64,000 bases of DNA, from assembly GCA_000952975.1 (NCBI GenBank), contig LM997412.1:1426001-1490000 (forward strand), read 5' to 3'. This document shows positions 42,909-51,521 of this stretch, piece after piece. The stretch is from Peptoniphilus sp. ING2-D1G. GTDB lineage: Bacteria; Bacillota; Clostridia; Tissierellales; Peptoniphilaceae. The notes under the pieces are model-generated. The model worked only from the letters and a program-made list of their open reading frames with translations. It was not told the DNA's origin and searched no databases. The position numbers and the translations under genes were made by a program. How positions within the stretch are numbered: the first letter of the stretch is position 1; each line of letters opens with the position of its first letter.

Positions 42909-43889
42909 ATGAAAAAAATATTAAACTTAATGGCAGTCCTTGTATTATCCGCAATACTGTTCACCGGATGTTCAAGCACGGGATCTGCAGCAGAACAAGG
43001 AGAAACTTCTCCCGCACAGACAGAAGATGTAAAAGTAGGATCAATTCTCATGTCAGTAAATCCGGAAATTATGATCAACTATAACCAAGAAGGAAAGGTA
43101 ATCGACCTTGAATCCGTAAATGAAGACGCAAAGAAAATTTTGGAAAAATATACGGATTTTCAAGGAAAAAGCGTGGACAAAGTCCTTGAAGAACTTCTCA
43201 AAGAAATTCATGCTCAAGGATTTTTCACAGAAAAAATAGCAGGCAAAGATAAAAATATCATTCTCAAACTGGAAAAGGGATCAGTAAAACCCTCAGATGA
43301 CTTTGTAGAAAAAATAACTCAATCAGTTCAAAACTCCATCAAAACCTTGGGAATGCAATCAGAACCCGTCTCCCTGGGAGATGATGACTTTGACGGGCAA
43401 GGCAAAATTACCGAAGCTACAGCAAAAAAACTCGCCGGTAAACAATTGGATATAGATGAAAAACAAATCAGCTCAATTAAAACCGCAACAGATGATGACT
43501 TCGAAATTGAAATTGATAAAAATGGAAATAAGTACAAAGTCGACTTAAACAGAAAAAGTGGAAAAATTCTACCCGCACAAGGCTTTAATGATGACCTCTA
43601 TGATGATTTAGATGATGATTATGACGACTTGGATGATGACAACTATGAAAATCTGGGAACTTTCCAATATAAAGATAATGACAATGATGATAACGACTAC
43701 TATGACGACAATGACGATGATTACTATGATGACAATGATAATAACGACTACTATGATGACAATGATAATAACGACTACTATGATGACAATGATGATAACG
43801 ACTACTATGACGACAATAACGACAATGATTATGATGATAACAATAACGATTATGATGACAATGATGACGACAACAATAACAACGACTGA
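42909..43889 (+). CDS. Lipoprotein with RsgI-like outer domain, PepSY-like segment and Asp/Asn/Tyr repeat tail
   Basis: A 326-residue secreted lipoprotein. Residues 1-20 are a signal peptide ending FTG, with Cys21 the lipid site. Residues 43-150 resemble the outer domain of the neighbouring RsgI: 'GSILMSVNPEIMINYNQEGK' with Asn51-Pro52, then 'NEDAKKIL' and 'HAQGFF'. Residues about 165-222 look like a PepSY domain ('ITEATAKKLAGKQLDIDEKQ', 'KYKVDLNRKSGKI'). From 227 on the tail is Asp, Asn and Tyr, with nine-residue repeats of the type DDNDNNDYY. No cytoplasmic anti-sigma part exists. ATG 42909 is chosen for GGAGG six bases upstream. It may act as a decoy or ligand carrier for the SigI system; this is inference. 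Confidence 0.8.
   Translation: MKKILNLMAVLVLSAILFTGCSSTGSAAEQGETSPAQTEDVKVGSILMSVNPEIMINYNQEGKVIDLESVNEDAKKILEKYTDFQGKSVDKVLEELLKEIHAQGFFTEKIAGKDKNIILKLEKGSVKPSDDFVEKITQSVQNSIKTLGMQSEPVSLGDDDFDGQGKITEATAKKLAGKQLDIDEKQISSIKTATDDDFEIEIDKNGNKYKVDLNRKSGKILPAQGFNDDLYDDLDDDYDDLDDDNYENLGTFQYKDNDNDDNDYYDDNDDDYYDDNDNNDYYDDNDNNDYYDDNDDNDYYDDNNDNDYDDNNNDYDDNDDDNNNND
43674..43886 (+). repeat. In-frame tandem repeat (about 27-base unit) in the lipoprotein tail
   Basis: Units of about 27 bases built on GAT/GAC/AAT/TAT codons follow each other, the most regular between about 43727 and 43816. At the protein level they read YYDDNDNND with small changes, then decay into DN-rich sequence. Such runs can change length by slippage. 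Confidence 0.75.
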
Positions 43890-44011
43890 AAACAGCTCAA
43901 TTGATGAATTTCATACCCTTAAAGCAACATTAGAACCGAAGACACAAAGCCCAAACTTCATCCTTTAAACTTCATTAAAAATCCTTCTTTAAAATCAAAA
44001 CCGCAACAATA

Positions 44012-44053
44012 AAAAATATACCTGCTCCTATCCATGGAGAAAGGTATATTTTT
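44012..44053. terminator. Bidirectional terminator
   Basis: AAAAATATACC (44012-44022) pairs with GGTATATTTTT (44043-44053), with an inner CTCC/GGAG stem. T-runs follow on both strands. It ends the sigI cluster and the convergent membrane-protein gene. Confidence 0.8.
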
Positions 44054-44062
44054 TTGATTATT

Positions 44063-44638
44063 TTATCTTGTATTTATAATTTCACACTTGACATAGGTTT
44101 TGGTCCTGGGATAATAATACAGATCCGCCGTCCTTTTCCCCGAAACCTCAATCTCTTTTGGATAGGGTCTTTTTACCGGTATCTCAAGTTTGTCCGTTAT
44201 TGCTATATAGATATCTTCGTTAATTGTAAACTCTTCTTCTTCCATATCGAATTCTACCAATAAATAAAAACTGTAAATATCCTCATATAGATTTGAAATA
44301 AGCTTTTTAATCGTGCCTCGCCTTTTTACAGCCTCGTTTTTAATGTCATGTACTCGCTTAAATACGGCTCTTAATGTAAAGTATAGGATTATTAAATACA
44401 CAGCTATAAATACATAGTAGAGTAATTTGTCCTCATCAGCTTGCATATTACTTATAAATTCCGGTCCCAGTACCATTCCAATAAATATGTGAACAATCAA
44501 AATAAACAGAAACAAGTACAAGCTGTGTTTAAGTTTGTCCTTCCCCTGTGAATCTCTCGTCTTTGAAGATAAAATCAAAAAGATGGCAATGGGTGCAACT
44601 ACAAGAGCAAAAATAATTGCAAACAATAAAATATCCAT
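44063..44638 (-). CDS. Membrane protein of unknown function
   Basis: A 191-residue protein with three hydrophobic segments (about 3-24, 42-62 and 75-95) and a soluble C-terminal half of about 90 residues rich in Glu, Lys and Tyr. I do not recognise its family. ATG 44638 is preferred because GGGAGGGG precedes it; the frame extends five codons further. It is 43 bases downstream of the TlpA-like gene on the same strand and could be co-transcribed. Confidence 0.65.
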   Translation of the reverse strand: MDILLFAIIFALVVAPIAIFLILSSKTRDSQGKDKLKHSLYLFLFILIVHIFIGMVLGPEFISNMQADEDKLLYYVFIAVYLIILYFTLRAVFKRVHDIKNEAVKRRGTIKKLISNLYEDIYSFYLLVEFDMEEEEFTINEDIYIAITDKLEIPVKRPYPKEIEVSGKRTADLYYYPRTKTYVKCEIINTR

Positions 44639-44681
44639 TTTCCCCTCCCACACTCATATTATCACAATCCTCCGTTACCCT

Positions 44682-45305
44682 TTATTCAACCTCCTTAAGA
44701 GCTGCATTTATAAATTCTTGCCAACCGTCATAATCCATGGCTCCCACCGTCGCGAAGATGATTTTTCCCTCCGAATCCACTGCAAAGGTCGTGGGTACGG
44801 CATATATGCTTTGGATAAGCTCATCTTCCATGATCTCTCCTGCACCTATCAATTGTTGATATGAAACCTCGCCCTCTTCTAAAATGGACTTTGCCTCTTC
44901 CATAATACCGTCATTTATCTGACCTCCGAATTCATATAAAAATCCCTTGACTCCCACTTCTTGGTCCTTCATATCCCTGCTTATCCTCTCCAAAACCGGC
45001 AACTCCTCGATACATGGCGGACAGGTGGTGCTCCAAAAATTTACCACCGTCACTTTATTTTCCTTAAATATTGAGGAGTCAACTTCATTTCCGTCAAAAT
45101 CCTTGACATTTAAATTTTGAAAGGTCGTTATTTCCTTCTCCTCTTGAGATTGTTCTTCCTCCACCTCAGGTTGCAAAGCCACACTCTCATCGTTCTCTTC
45201 CATCTTCGTTTCATTGCCGCTGTTGCATGCACTGAGCCCCAATAGGGCAAATAAACAAAGACTCAGCGCAAAAATTTTTGCTTTATTTAAATTAAATTTT
45301 TTCAT
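44682..45305 (-). CDS. TlpA/ResA-like thioredoxin-fold lipoprotein
   Basis: A 207-residue exported thiol-disulfide protein. The signal peptide ends 'LGLSAC', giving a lipobox with the predicted lipidated Cys27. A Glu-rich linker follows, then a thioredoxin/redoxin domain (about 60-205): 'VNFWSTTCPPCIEELPVLER' has the CPPC active site, and 'IYAVPTTFAVDSEGKI' holds the cis-Pro. It probably reduces or oxidises protein thiols outside the membrane. ATG 45305 is chosen for AAAGGAT upstream and the signal peptide; the longer open frame has no site. Confidence 0.87.
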   Translation of the reverse strand: MKKFNLNKAKIFALSLCLFALLGLSACNSGNETKMEENDESVALQPEVEEEQSQEEKEITTFQNLNVKDFDGNEVDSSIFKENKVTVVNFWSTTCPPCIEELPVLERISRDMKDQEVGVKGFLYEFGGQINDGIMEEAKSILEEGEVSYQQLIGAGEIMEDELIQSIYAVPTTFAVDSEGKIIFATVGAMDYDGWQEFINAALKEVE

Positions 45306-45381
45306 TTTATATCCTTTCCACAAAACTGCAAGAAGACAATTATACTCCGCCATAAACCCTTGCAAAAGACAGCTTGACCTT

Positions 45382-46083
45382 TCACCTTGTAATCCAACCT
45401 TGATCCACCCAGTACTGCCCATCTGCACTTAGGGCTTCTTTCTCCGGCACTTTACGGATAAGTCCACTATGGATCATTTTAGCCATCTGAAAATAGAATT
45501 TGATTTTGAGATTCATCTCAGCCGGCTTCAGATTTTTAAATTCTCCGGCGAATTTGCGAATTTTAGTCTCAAAACTCTCCCTTCTGCTCAGAGAGATTTC
45601 ATCCCATATTACACCTTCCATCATGCCGAAGCCTATGGTCTTTACTGAGGAAATGCCCAGCAAATTGAGGCTTGTTTTTACATCTCTTTGTGCGGCTCCA
45701 TTGGGTGCTCCTATGCTTTGGGTGATAATTGCCGCTCTTTTATTGAACATGGCGGGATCCGGTCTATGTACCATCCAATGTACCGCCAGATGATCCAACA
45801 GACTCTTTATATGACCCGGTGCTCTGAGGACATATACCGGATATGCAAATACGATTAAATCGGCATTTAGCATTGCATTCCACAGGGGGAAAGTCTTGTC
45901 GTAGTGAGGACATAGACTTTCGTCCTTTAAAAAGCAGAGTTTACAGCCTGTGCAATAGTTTGGCGCGTCCTTGGGAAGATAGAATTCCGTCAAACTGTCA
46001 GGTTTTAACTCATCTAAAAATATCTCCTTTAAATTAAAAGTACATCCCCTTTGCTGCGTTCCGTTTATTAAAGCACATTTCAT
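45382..46083 (-). CDS. NAD(P)H-dependent FMN-reductase/flavodoxin-like protein
   Basis: A 233-residue cytoplasmic flavoprotein. 'CALINGTQQRGCTFNLKEIF' (3-22) is the FMN phosphate loop, 'YCTGCKLCFLKDESLCPHYD' (about 43-62) is the cysteine-containing segment common in this NADPH-dependent FMN reductase group, and 'ADLIVFAYPVYVLRAPGHIK' (about 74-93) binds the flavin ring. A quinone or metal reduction role is possible but not shown. ATG 46083 is chosen from the family start; the Shine-Dalgarno (GGGGG) is weak. A 33-residue gene ends 19 bases upstream. Confidence 0.82.
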   Translation of the reverse strand: MKCALINGTQQRGCTFNLKEIFLDELKPDSLTEFYLPKDAPNYCTGCKLCFLKDESLCPHYDKTFPLWNAMLNADLIVFAYPVYVLRAPGHIKSLLDHLAVHWMVHRPDPAMFNKRAAIITQSIGAPNGAAQRDVKTSLNLLGISSVKTIGFGMMEGVIWDEISLSRRESFETKIRKFAGEFKNLKPAEMNLKIKFYFQMAKMIHSGLIRKVPEKEALSADGQYWVDQGWITR

Positions 46084-46102
46084 TACAAAAAATCCCCCTT
46101 TT

Positions 46103-46204
46103 CTATCTATAATATGGTATCTTTGTTCCGGCAATGATGCGGACAATGTCTGCGGCTAAAATGAGCAGGATTGAAATAATTGTATTTCTATCTTCCTTTT
46201 TCAT
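46103..46204 (-). CDS. Small hydrophobic protein (33 aa), unknown
   Basis: ATG 46204 has a strong GGAGG seven bases upstream. The 33 residues are a charged start (MKKEDRNT), one hydrophobic stretch (about 9-25: IISILLILAADIVRIIA) and a basic end. It lies 19 bases before the flavodoxin-like gene on the same strand. No family is recognised. The good ribosome site and membrane-helix composition favour a real small protein, but it is short. Confidence 0.5.
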   Translation of the reverse strand: MKKEDRNTIISILLILAADIVRIIAGTKIPYYR

Positions 46205-46288
46205 TTTATCCTCCCTTTTATTTTTATAAGGCATGATCGAAGTGAATAGATTCGCCCTGTAATTATAATATCGGAAAAGTACACTCCT

Positions 46289-46999
46289 TCAATTTTTTTG
46301 ATGTCTTTTCCACAGGTATATGCCTATAGCTATATATATGAGCACCTGTAATGCTCCGGCTATAAAGTTCAAGCTCACGGAGAGTTCTATGGTAATTCTC
46401 GACAGAAAATTGTGCGTACCATGAAATATTATGGGAATCATCAAAGAAGATGAGTCTAATAAAATCATAATTGTAGTAAGGGAAAAAGCAAGCGCCAAAA
46501 TAATTTGTAGGATTGTATCTATTAACGGTGCTCCGGACATAAGGTTGAAAATATGTCCTATGGAGAAAAGCAGGCTTGTGACGACCACCGCTTTATTTAT
46601 GCTCTTATCTTTTAATATATTGAAGATCATCCCTCTGAAATAAAGTTCTTCCGTAAATCCCACAGCAAATGCGAAAATGAAGTATTTAAGTATATCGTCA
46701 AGGTTGATGCCCGGTTTTAAACCGAATAAAAGCACTGCCCCTTCAACGATTGCCAAGGGGATTAGATAGTTGTAATTTGATGGTTGCGGTGTGCTAAGCC
46801 CTATTTCTTCAACTTCTGTAAAGTGAGCTTTAGCAATGATCAGACCTATTATTCCTCCAAAAATGAAAAAAATCCCTTGAATTAAATCCGCATCGCTTCC
46901 GGCGATTTCCATAATGTATATCAAAACACCTGATGTTATGGGAAAAATTAAAATTAAAACAGTTAGCAAAATTGAATATAAATAGGGTTTAAATCCCAT
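46289..46999 (-). CDS. CPBP-family intramembrane metalloprotease
   Basis: A 236-residue polytopic membrane protein of the CPBP (Abi/CAAX) family. About seven helices. The motifs are 'GFTEELYFRGMIFN' (about 120-133), with the Glu-Glu pair and Arg, 'LFSIGHIFNL' (about 150-159) and 'IPIIFHGTHNFLS' (about 198-210) with His residues. The family includes prenyl proteases and self-immunity proteins for bacteriocins; no bacteriocin gene is visible. ATG 46999 is chosen for GGAGGTGG nearby; an earlier codon at 47014 would overlap that site. Confidence 0.85.
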   Translation of the reverse strand: MGFKPYLYSILLTVLILIFPITSGVLIYIMEIAGSDADLIQGIFFIFGGIIGLIIAKAHFTEVEEIGLSTPQPSNYNYLIPLAIVEGAVLLFGLKPGINLDDILKYFIFAFAVGFTEELYFRGMIFNILKDKSINKAVVVTSLLFSIGHIFNLMSGAPLIDTILQIILALAFSLTTIMILLDSSSLMIPIIFHGTHNFLSRITIELSVSLNFIAGALQVLIYIAIGIYLWKRHQKN

Positions 47000-47073
47000 G
47001 GGCCACCTCCTCAAATCAAGGACTTTATATAATTTTATTTTAACACAAATAATGTTGAGAATGCTCCTTCAAA

Positions 47074-48021
47074 TTATTTAATGCAGCCGCTTGAAGTTAA
47101 GGGTTTATTTAATGGCAGACTGACCGCAAAGGCTTTGGTATAGCCTGCAAAGGGCTGTTCTATTTTAATCTCGCCTCGGTACTTCTCCACTAATTTTAAT
47201 ACTATCGCCAATCCAAGACCGTGTCCCTTTGTGGAGCTTCGTGAGGTATCCTGTTTATAAAATGCTTCAAAAATACGATCATCCTTTAACAATGCTCCTG
47301 AATCCGCCACCGACAGGACCACATGATTTTCCTCAACTTGAAGGCTTAAGCCGACGCTCACTCCGGGCGGATTATGTTTGATTGCGTTGATCAATAAATT
47401 CTCACCGATTCGTTTAAAGTCCATGGGGTTGATGGGGTAGTGAATATTTTCGGCGATATCCGGCTCCAAGTTAACTTCTCTGTTCTCTATGAGCGAGTAA
47501 TCCTGTGCCACCAGATTAATCAGACATGCGGATATGTCCGTCATCTCTTTGTGAGAATTCTCGGACTCCCTGAGCAAGCCGGAATAGGTCATCAAATCTG
47601 TCAATAGCGCCACCATCTCATCGGTCTTGTCTTTTATCAAACGGTATGTATCCCCTCGTTTTGATTGTTCGACTTTGCCGTCCGATAGAGCCTGTGCATA
47701 GCCCTTGATAATTGTCATTGGCGTCTTCAAATCATGGGCGATTGATGAGTAGAGAATTTGTTCACGCTGAACCTGTTCACGGATTTCTTCGTCCATGTAA
47801 ATCTTGAGTTGCCTTTGGAAGTGTCTTGCCACCAGAAATACGGAACCTAAAAATACTAAGAGATTCCCTACTGTCATTAAAATTAGAAAATTAAATTTAT
47901 AAATCGCGATGTATTTTTCTAAAAAATAGTCGAAGATTCCATTGGTTATGGCGTTGAAAAACGCTAAAAAGAAAAAGTGAAGGATGAAGGAGCGAATTAT
48001 CATGTTTTGTAATTTTTTCAT
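47074..48021 (-). CDS. Sensor histidine kinase (short, two-helix type)
   Basis: A 315-residue kinase with two helices (about 8-30 and 42-62) enclosing a very short outer loop, so it likely senses the membrane or a partner protein. HisKA 'SSIAHDLKTPMTIIKGYAQA' (about 92-111) has the phospho-His. HATPase_c shows 'NLLINAIKHNPPG', 'VADSGALL' and 'HGLGLAIVLKLVE'; the G1 box is shortened (DSGALL instead of DxGxGI). ATG 48021 overlaps the response-regulator stop (ATGA) and has AGGTGG upstream; a GTG three codons earlier is less likely. Confidence 0.88.
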   Translation of the reverse strand: MKKLQNMIIRSFILHFFFLAFFNAITNGIFDYFLEKYIAIYKFNFLILMTVGNLLVFLGSVFLVARHFQRQLKIYMDEEIREQVQREQILYSSIAHDLKTPMTIIKGYAQALSDGKVEQSKRGDTYRLIKDKTDEMVALLTDLMTYSGLLRESENSHKEMTDISACLINLVAQDYSLIENREVNLEPDIAENIHYPINPMDFKRIGENLLINAIKHNPPGVSVGLSLQVEENHVVLSVADSGALLKDDRIFEAFYKQDTSRSSTKGHGLGLAIVLKLVEKYRGEIKIEQPFAGYTKAFAVSLPLNKPLTSSGCIK

Positions 48022-48677
48022 GATTGCCACCTGTATCCTATCCCCCTGAGGGTTTCTATAGGTTCGGGACCCACCATTTGACGAAGGCGGTTGATGATGA
48101 CTCTGATGGAGTTATCATTGTAGAAATATTCTTCTTCCCAACCCACTCTGTAAATCTGTTCCTTGGTAAATACTCTTTGAGGTTTGCTCATTAACAGCTG
48201 AAGAACCGCCAATTCAACCTTGGTCAGATCATGGATCTCTTGAGCGACTGTGACTTGACAGCGGTTGATATCCAAAGTAATTCCATCTCGTTGGATTTTT
48301 TGAGTTTCCTGCGTATTTTGTTTAAGACGGCTCTTGACTTTGGCTACGACTTCCAAAGGCTCAAAGGGTTTGGCGATGTAGTCGTCCGCTCCTATATCGT
48401 AACCTTTTAATTTATCCCTAAGGCTGTCAAGGGCTGAAATAATAATTAAGGGAATATCCAATTTATCTCTCAACAGACTTATTAATTCAAATCCGTTGAT
48501 GGAAGGCATCATGACATCTATAAGAGCAATATCGACAGATTCTTGAGTCAATATGTCATAGGCTTTCTGTCCGTCATTGGCGTAATATATCTCATAGATA
48601 TCGGAATCGAAGTATAGGGATAATAAATCGATGATTTCCTGTTCATCGTCACAGATTAATATTTTATATTTGTTCAT
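48018..48677 (-). CDS. Response regulator, OmpR/VanR-like
   Basis: A 219-residue two-domain regulator. Receiver: 'ILICDDEQEIIDLL' (6-19), 'IALIDVMMPSINGFEL' with phospho-acceptor Asp53, and 'DDYIAKPFEPLEVV'. Winged helix (about 128-217): 'DLTKVELAVLQLLMSKPQRV' and 'SIRVIINRLRQMVG', ending 'IETLRGIGYRW'. It starts 11 bases after the serine-hydrolase gene and is coupled to its kinase, so the three genes form a unit. Confidence 0.92.
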   Translation of the reverse strand: MNKYKILICDDEQEIIDLLSLYFDSDIYEIYYANDGQKAYDILTQESVDIALIDVMMPSINGFELISLLRDKLDIPLIIISALDSLRDKLKGYDIGADDYIAKPFEPLEVVAKVKSRLKQNTQETQKIQRDGITLDINRCQVTVAQEIHDLTKVELAVLQLLMSKPQRVFTKEQIYRVGWEEEYFYNDNSIRVIINRLRQMVGPEPIETLRGIGYRWQS

Positions 48678-48688
48678 TGCTCATCCTC

Positions 48689-50470
48689 CTAAACCCAAAA
48701 ATTATAGAGTTGATAAAAATACACAGCCATGGGCATGATGAGGGGCCAAGTCACCGGTAGCGGTGAATTTTCCTCGCCCTTAGTCCTATTATATATCTGA
48801 TGAAAGAAATTGAGAAGAATCACCGCGGAGGAAAGGACACAAATCAAAGCGGTTACAAACAACTTTCTTTTTGAATAACTGTCGGCCAAAATCCATAAGT
48901 AGATAAATGTCATTGATATGAGACTGCCGGCTATATGGCTGATCATTCCCGGAGTCATCACTTTGAAGCTTCTACCCCTTAATAACTGAACAAGTAGATA
49001 AATAATTCGACAGACCATGGCGACAAGGTTTAGCAGCATGGCCAATAGCAAGGTGTATGCCGAGATAATCTCCCAACAACTCAGCGGTTCATAATCCGCA
49101 GTAAAGGTCTCTAAGCCACCCCCTGCTTTTTGCACCGTTTGATAAGCAAGACCGTTGCCGTTATCGAAATGATAGCGATGATTTCCCATGTTAGTGATTG
49201 TAACACCTACTAAGGGTATTTGAAAAACTCCCTCTTTATCGGTGGATTTTATGGGAAGAAGGCCGGAAAGATACTTGATAAATCGAAGAGTTCCTCTCTC
49301 AATTGTTCGTCGACTTACATATATGCCGGAAATATCCGGACTCTCTTGAGCCTCGGGATTACTCGTGCCGAATAATAGTGGAGCGAATCCGTAATTATAT
49401 GCCGTTTCCCCCGGTTCGTTAGTCATGACGGCATACCCTGTTTGCGTCTTGGGCTCAAACCAAAAGGACGATGTAAAGCCTTGAGTATTACCGCTATGCC
49501 CTATGAGGTGCTCAGTATCGTCAAGGGATAACAGTCCGTGATGTACCTTTGGCAATCCGTCTTCATAAAGGGCTGAAGCTTCTTTCATATCTTCAAAGGT
49601 AGAAGCTTCCTTAAAGAAACGCGGGTGATCCTTGGTAAATTCCGTGGCGAAAATCAGAAAATCATCAAAGGTTCCTGCGCAGGCTCCGGCAGGATATAGA
49701 CCTACATGCAGTATGGAAGTCCCCAAACTTTCATGGTCTTCACTGGTGTAGTAATAGGATTTGGACTTGGGCCTGTTTTTTTGGGCATAGGGATTGTCCG
49801 ACCAATCTGCAGCTACGGCTGTATGTTCCATTCCCAAAGGTCTAAAGATATTTTCTCGGACATAATCATAAAATTTTTGTCCTGTAAGTGATTCCACCAC
49901 ATAGGCAGCTAAGGCAGGTGTCCAATTATTGTAAGCTGTGACAGTTCCAGGTTCATAAATTTGTACAGGTTCACTGTCTATTAAGAGCTGATCCAAGGGC
50001 GGGATGGCTTCATTTTCTTCGTACTCAGTTTTGACGCCGAGTTCTTGAAAACTCGACTGCAGATTCATTATATCCATAAAGGTGATGGGATGAGGATATT
50101 TTAACTCAGATGCAAAGTCCTCAGGTAGATAGGTCTTTACATCCTCTGTCAGATCAATCTTGCCCACCTCTTCCAACTGCATCAGTGATATCCAAACCAA
50201 AACTTTGGAAACGGAACCCCATTCGTAAATGGCATCTTCATTGGCAGGAACTCGGTTTTCAACGTCTATGTAACCGTATTGAGTTTTATGGACCATCTCA
50301 CCCGCCTTAAAAACTCCCATGGAGACTGAAGCGGTGCCTTCCTTGCGTTCTTCGATAAAATTATCGACATTCTGAGATATACGATCCAATCCGCCGGCTT
50401 GAACTATCTCTCCGCCACCGAAACTTGTCAGCATTATTGTAATTAATAGGAATATACTTAATTTTTTCAT
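48689..50470 (-). CDS. Serine beta-lactamase-like hydrolase with C-terminal membrane domain
   Basis: A 593-residue exported protein. A signal peptide (1-25) leads to a class C beta-lactamase/PBP4*-like domain (about 30-370). 'WGSVSKVL' has the SxxK nucleophile and Lys (S86, K89), 'AYNNWTPAL' is the YxN motif, and 'LIGHSGNTQGFTSSFW' the HxG motif. About residue 465 onward contains four hydrophobic helices, so the enzyme faces outside and is tethered. Targets may be peptidoglycan peptides, D-amino esters or beta-lactams; a true resistance role cannot be read. First gene of the unit with a response regulator and kinase. Confidence 0.87.
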   Translation of the reverse strand: MKKLSIFLLITIMLTSFGGGEIVQAGGLDRISQNVDNFIEERKEGTASVSMGVFKAGEMVHKTQYGYIDVENRVPANEDAIYEWGSVSKVLVWISLMQLEEVGKIDLTEDVKTYLPEDFASELKYPHPITFMDIMNLQSSFQELGVKTEYEENEAIPPLDQLLIDSEPVQIYEPGTVTAYNNWTPALAAYVVESLTGQKFYDYVRENIFRPLGMEHTAVAADWSDNPYAQKNRPKSKSYYYTSEDHESLGTSILHVGLYPAGACAGTFDDFLIFATEFTKDHPRFFKEASTFEDMKEASALYEDGLPKVHHGLLSLDDTEHLIGHSGNTQGFTSSFWFEPKTQTGYAVMTNEPGETAYNYGFAPLLFGTSNPEAQESPDISGIYVSRRTIERGTLRFIKYLSGLLPIKSTDKEGVFQIPLVGVTITNMGNHRYHFDNGNGLAYQTVQKAGGGLETFTADYEPLSCWEIISAYTLLLAMLLNLVAMVCRIIYLLVQLLRGRSFKVMTPGMISHIAGSLISMTFIYLWILADSYSKRKLFVTALICVLSSAVILLNFFHQIYNRTKGEENSPLPVTWPLIMPMAVYFYQLYNFWV

Positions 50471-50628
50471 TGAATTCTCCTCCTTAAAAATCAGTATACT
50501 AAAGCTCTATTAATCCAAGATTAGCTGACATTAACCGAATATTAATTTTTTGAAATTTTAATTTCCGCTGTGTATGTGTGATCTGTATCTATTCATCAAT
50601 TTCCTATGTGCTTTGTTTACAAGTTTTA

Positions 50629-51405
50629 TTATTGTAATTGCTCTTTTATCAAAGCTATGACACGCTTATCCGTGGGATAATCACCATGGTCAATATCCGG
50701 AAATGTCAGTAATTTTGCCCCATTGTACAATCTCCGCACTTTTTCTTGAAGGTCCGCTCCTAAGGTGTTGTCGGCTTGCGAAGCGACGATAGTTACAGGA
50801 CAAACTGTCTGTTTCGCATACTGATCGACCCTAATATCGTCGGAAATAAAAGCCTTAAAGGGTCCTTGGAAAATCGGGATGATTTTATTATAGAGATCTG
50901 ATAAGTCCCTATATCCCGCCAATAAAATCAAGGAATCGCAATCTCTTGCCGATGCGAGATATGCCGCCATGCCACATCCGTAACTATGTCCTGTTACAAC
51001 GATTTTTCTTGAGGGATATCGAGCTTTACAATAATCAAAAAAATCCGTTGCAGGCTTTTGCATGGTGGATAAATCCATTTTCCCTTGACTGTCTTGTGTG
51101 CCATAATAATCAACCGCCAAAAAAGGTACATCATAATAAAGGGAATACTTGGCTACGCAATTATAGGCTATGTCACCCGAGCCCCCGAAAAATAAAATAA
51201 TCGCCTTTGAATCCAGAGATAAATTATGACCATAGCCTGTGAGTTTGTCGGTATATTCAATTTTTTTCGGTGTGATGATAGGATCGGAAACTTGACGGTC
51301 TCCCTTGTAAAAATAATAGGAAACTTCTTGTAAAATCGCATTGGAAGCAAATCCTATAATCAACAAAAACATGAGTATTTTTAAAAACAGTCTGATTTTT
51401 GCCAT
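50629..51405 (-). CDS. Membrane-anchored alpha/beta hydrolase
   Basis: A 258-residue hydrolase with an N-terminal signal anchor (about 5-25). 'AIILFFGGSGDIAYNCVAKY' (about 69-88) is the oxyanion region, 'VVTGHSYGCGMAAYLA' (about 136-151) has the GxSxG nucleophile, 'VASQADNTLG' the acid and 'PDIDHGDYP' the His, so the triad is whole. ATG 51405 is chosen for GAGGA upstream and the signal anchor. Substrate unknown. It stands alone between the serine hydrolase and a SRPBCC-like gene. Confidence 0.8.
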   Translation of the reverse strand: MAKIRLFLKILMFLLIIGFASNAILQEVSYYFYKGDRQVSDPIITPKKIEYTDKLTGYGHNLSLDSKAIILFFGGSGDIAYNCVAKYSLYYDVPFLAVDYYGTQDSQGKMDLSTMQKPATDFFDYCKARYPSRKIVVTGHSYGCGMAAYLASARDCDSLILLAGYRDLSDLYNKIIPIFQGPFKAFISDDIRVDQYAKQTVCPVTIVASQADNTLGADLQEKVRRLYNGAKLLTFPDIDHGDYPTDKRVIALIKEQLQ

Positions 51406-51521
51406 TGGAATTCCTCGCTTTTCACGGATTATATCAGATTGAACCGTGACAGAACAAATGCAACAAAGAAATATATGTATTAGCCCCACATCTTTTATAA
51501 TTTAAAAAAAATAAGGGCGGT

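Noticed and set aside
43674..43886. Possible CRISPR-like array
   Set aside because: The periodic sequence is in-frame coding repeat without unique spacers, and no cas genes are near.
43612..43968. Plus-strand 118-codon frame rich in Met/Thr/Ile
   Set aside because: It is the shifted reading of the GAT/GAC repeats in the lipoprotein gene; no ribosome site and no family.
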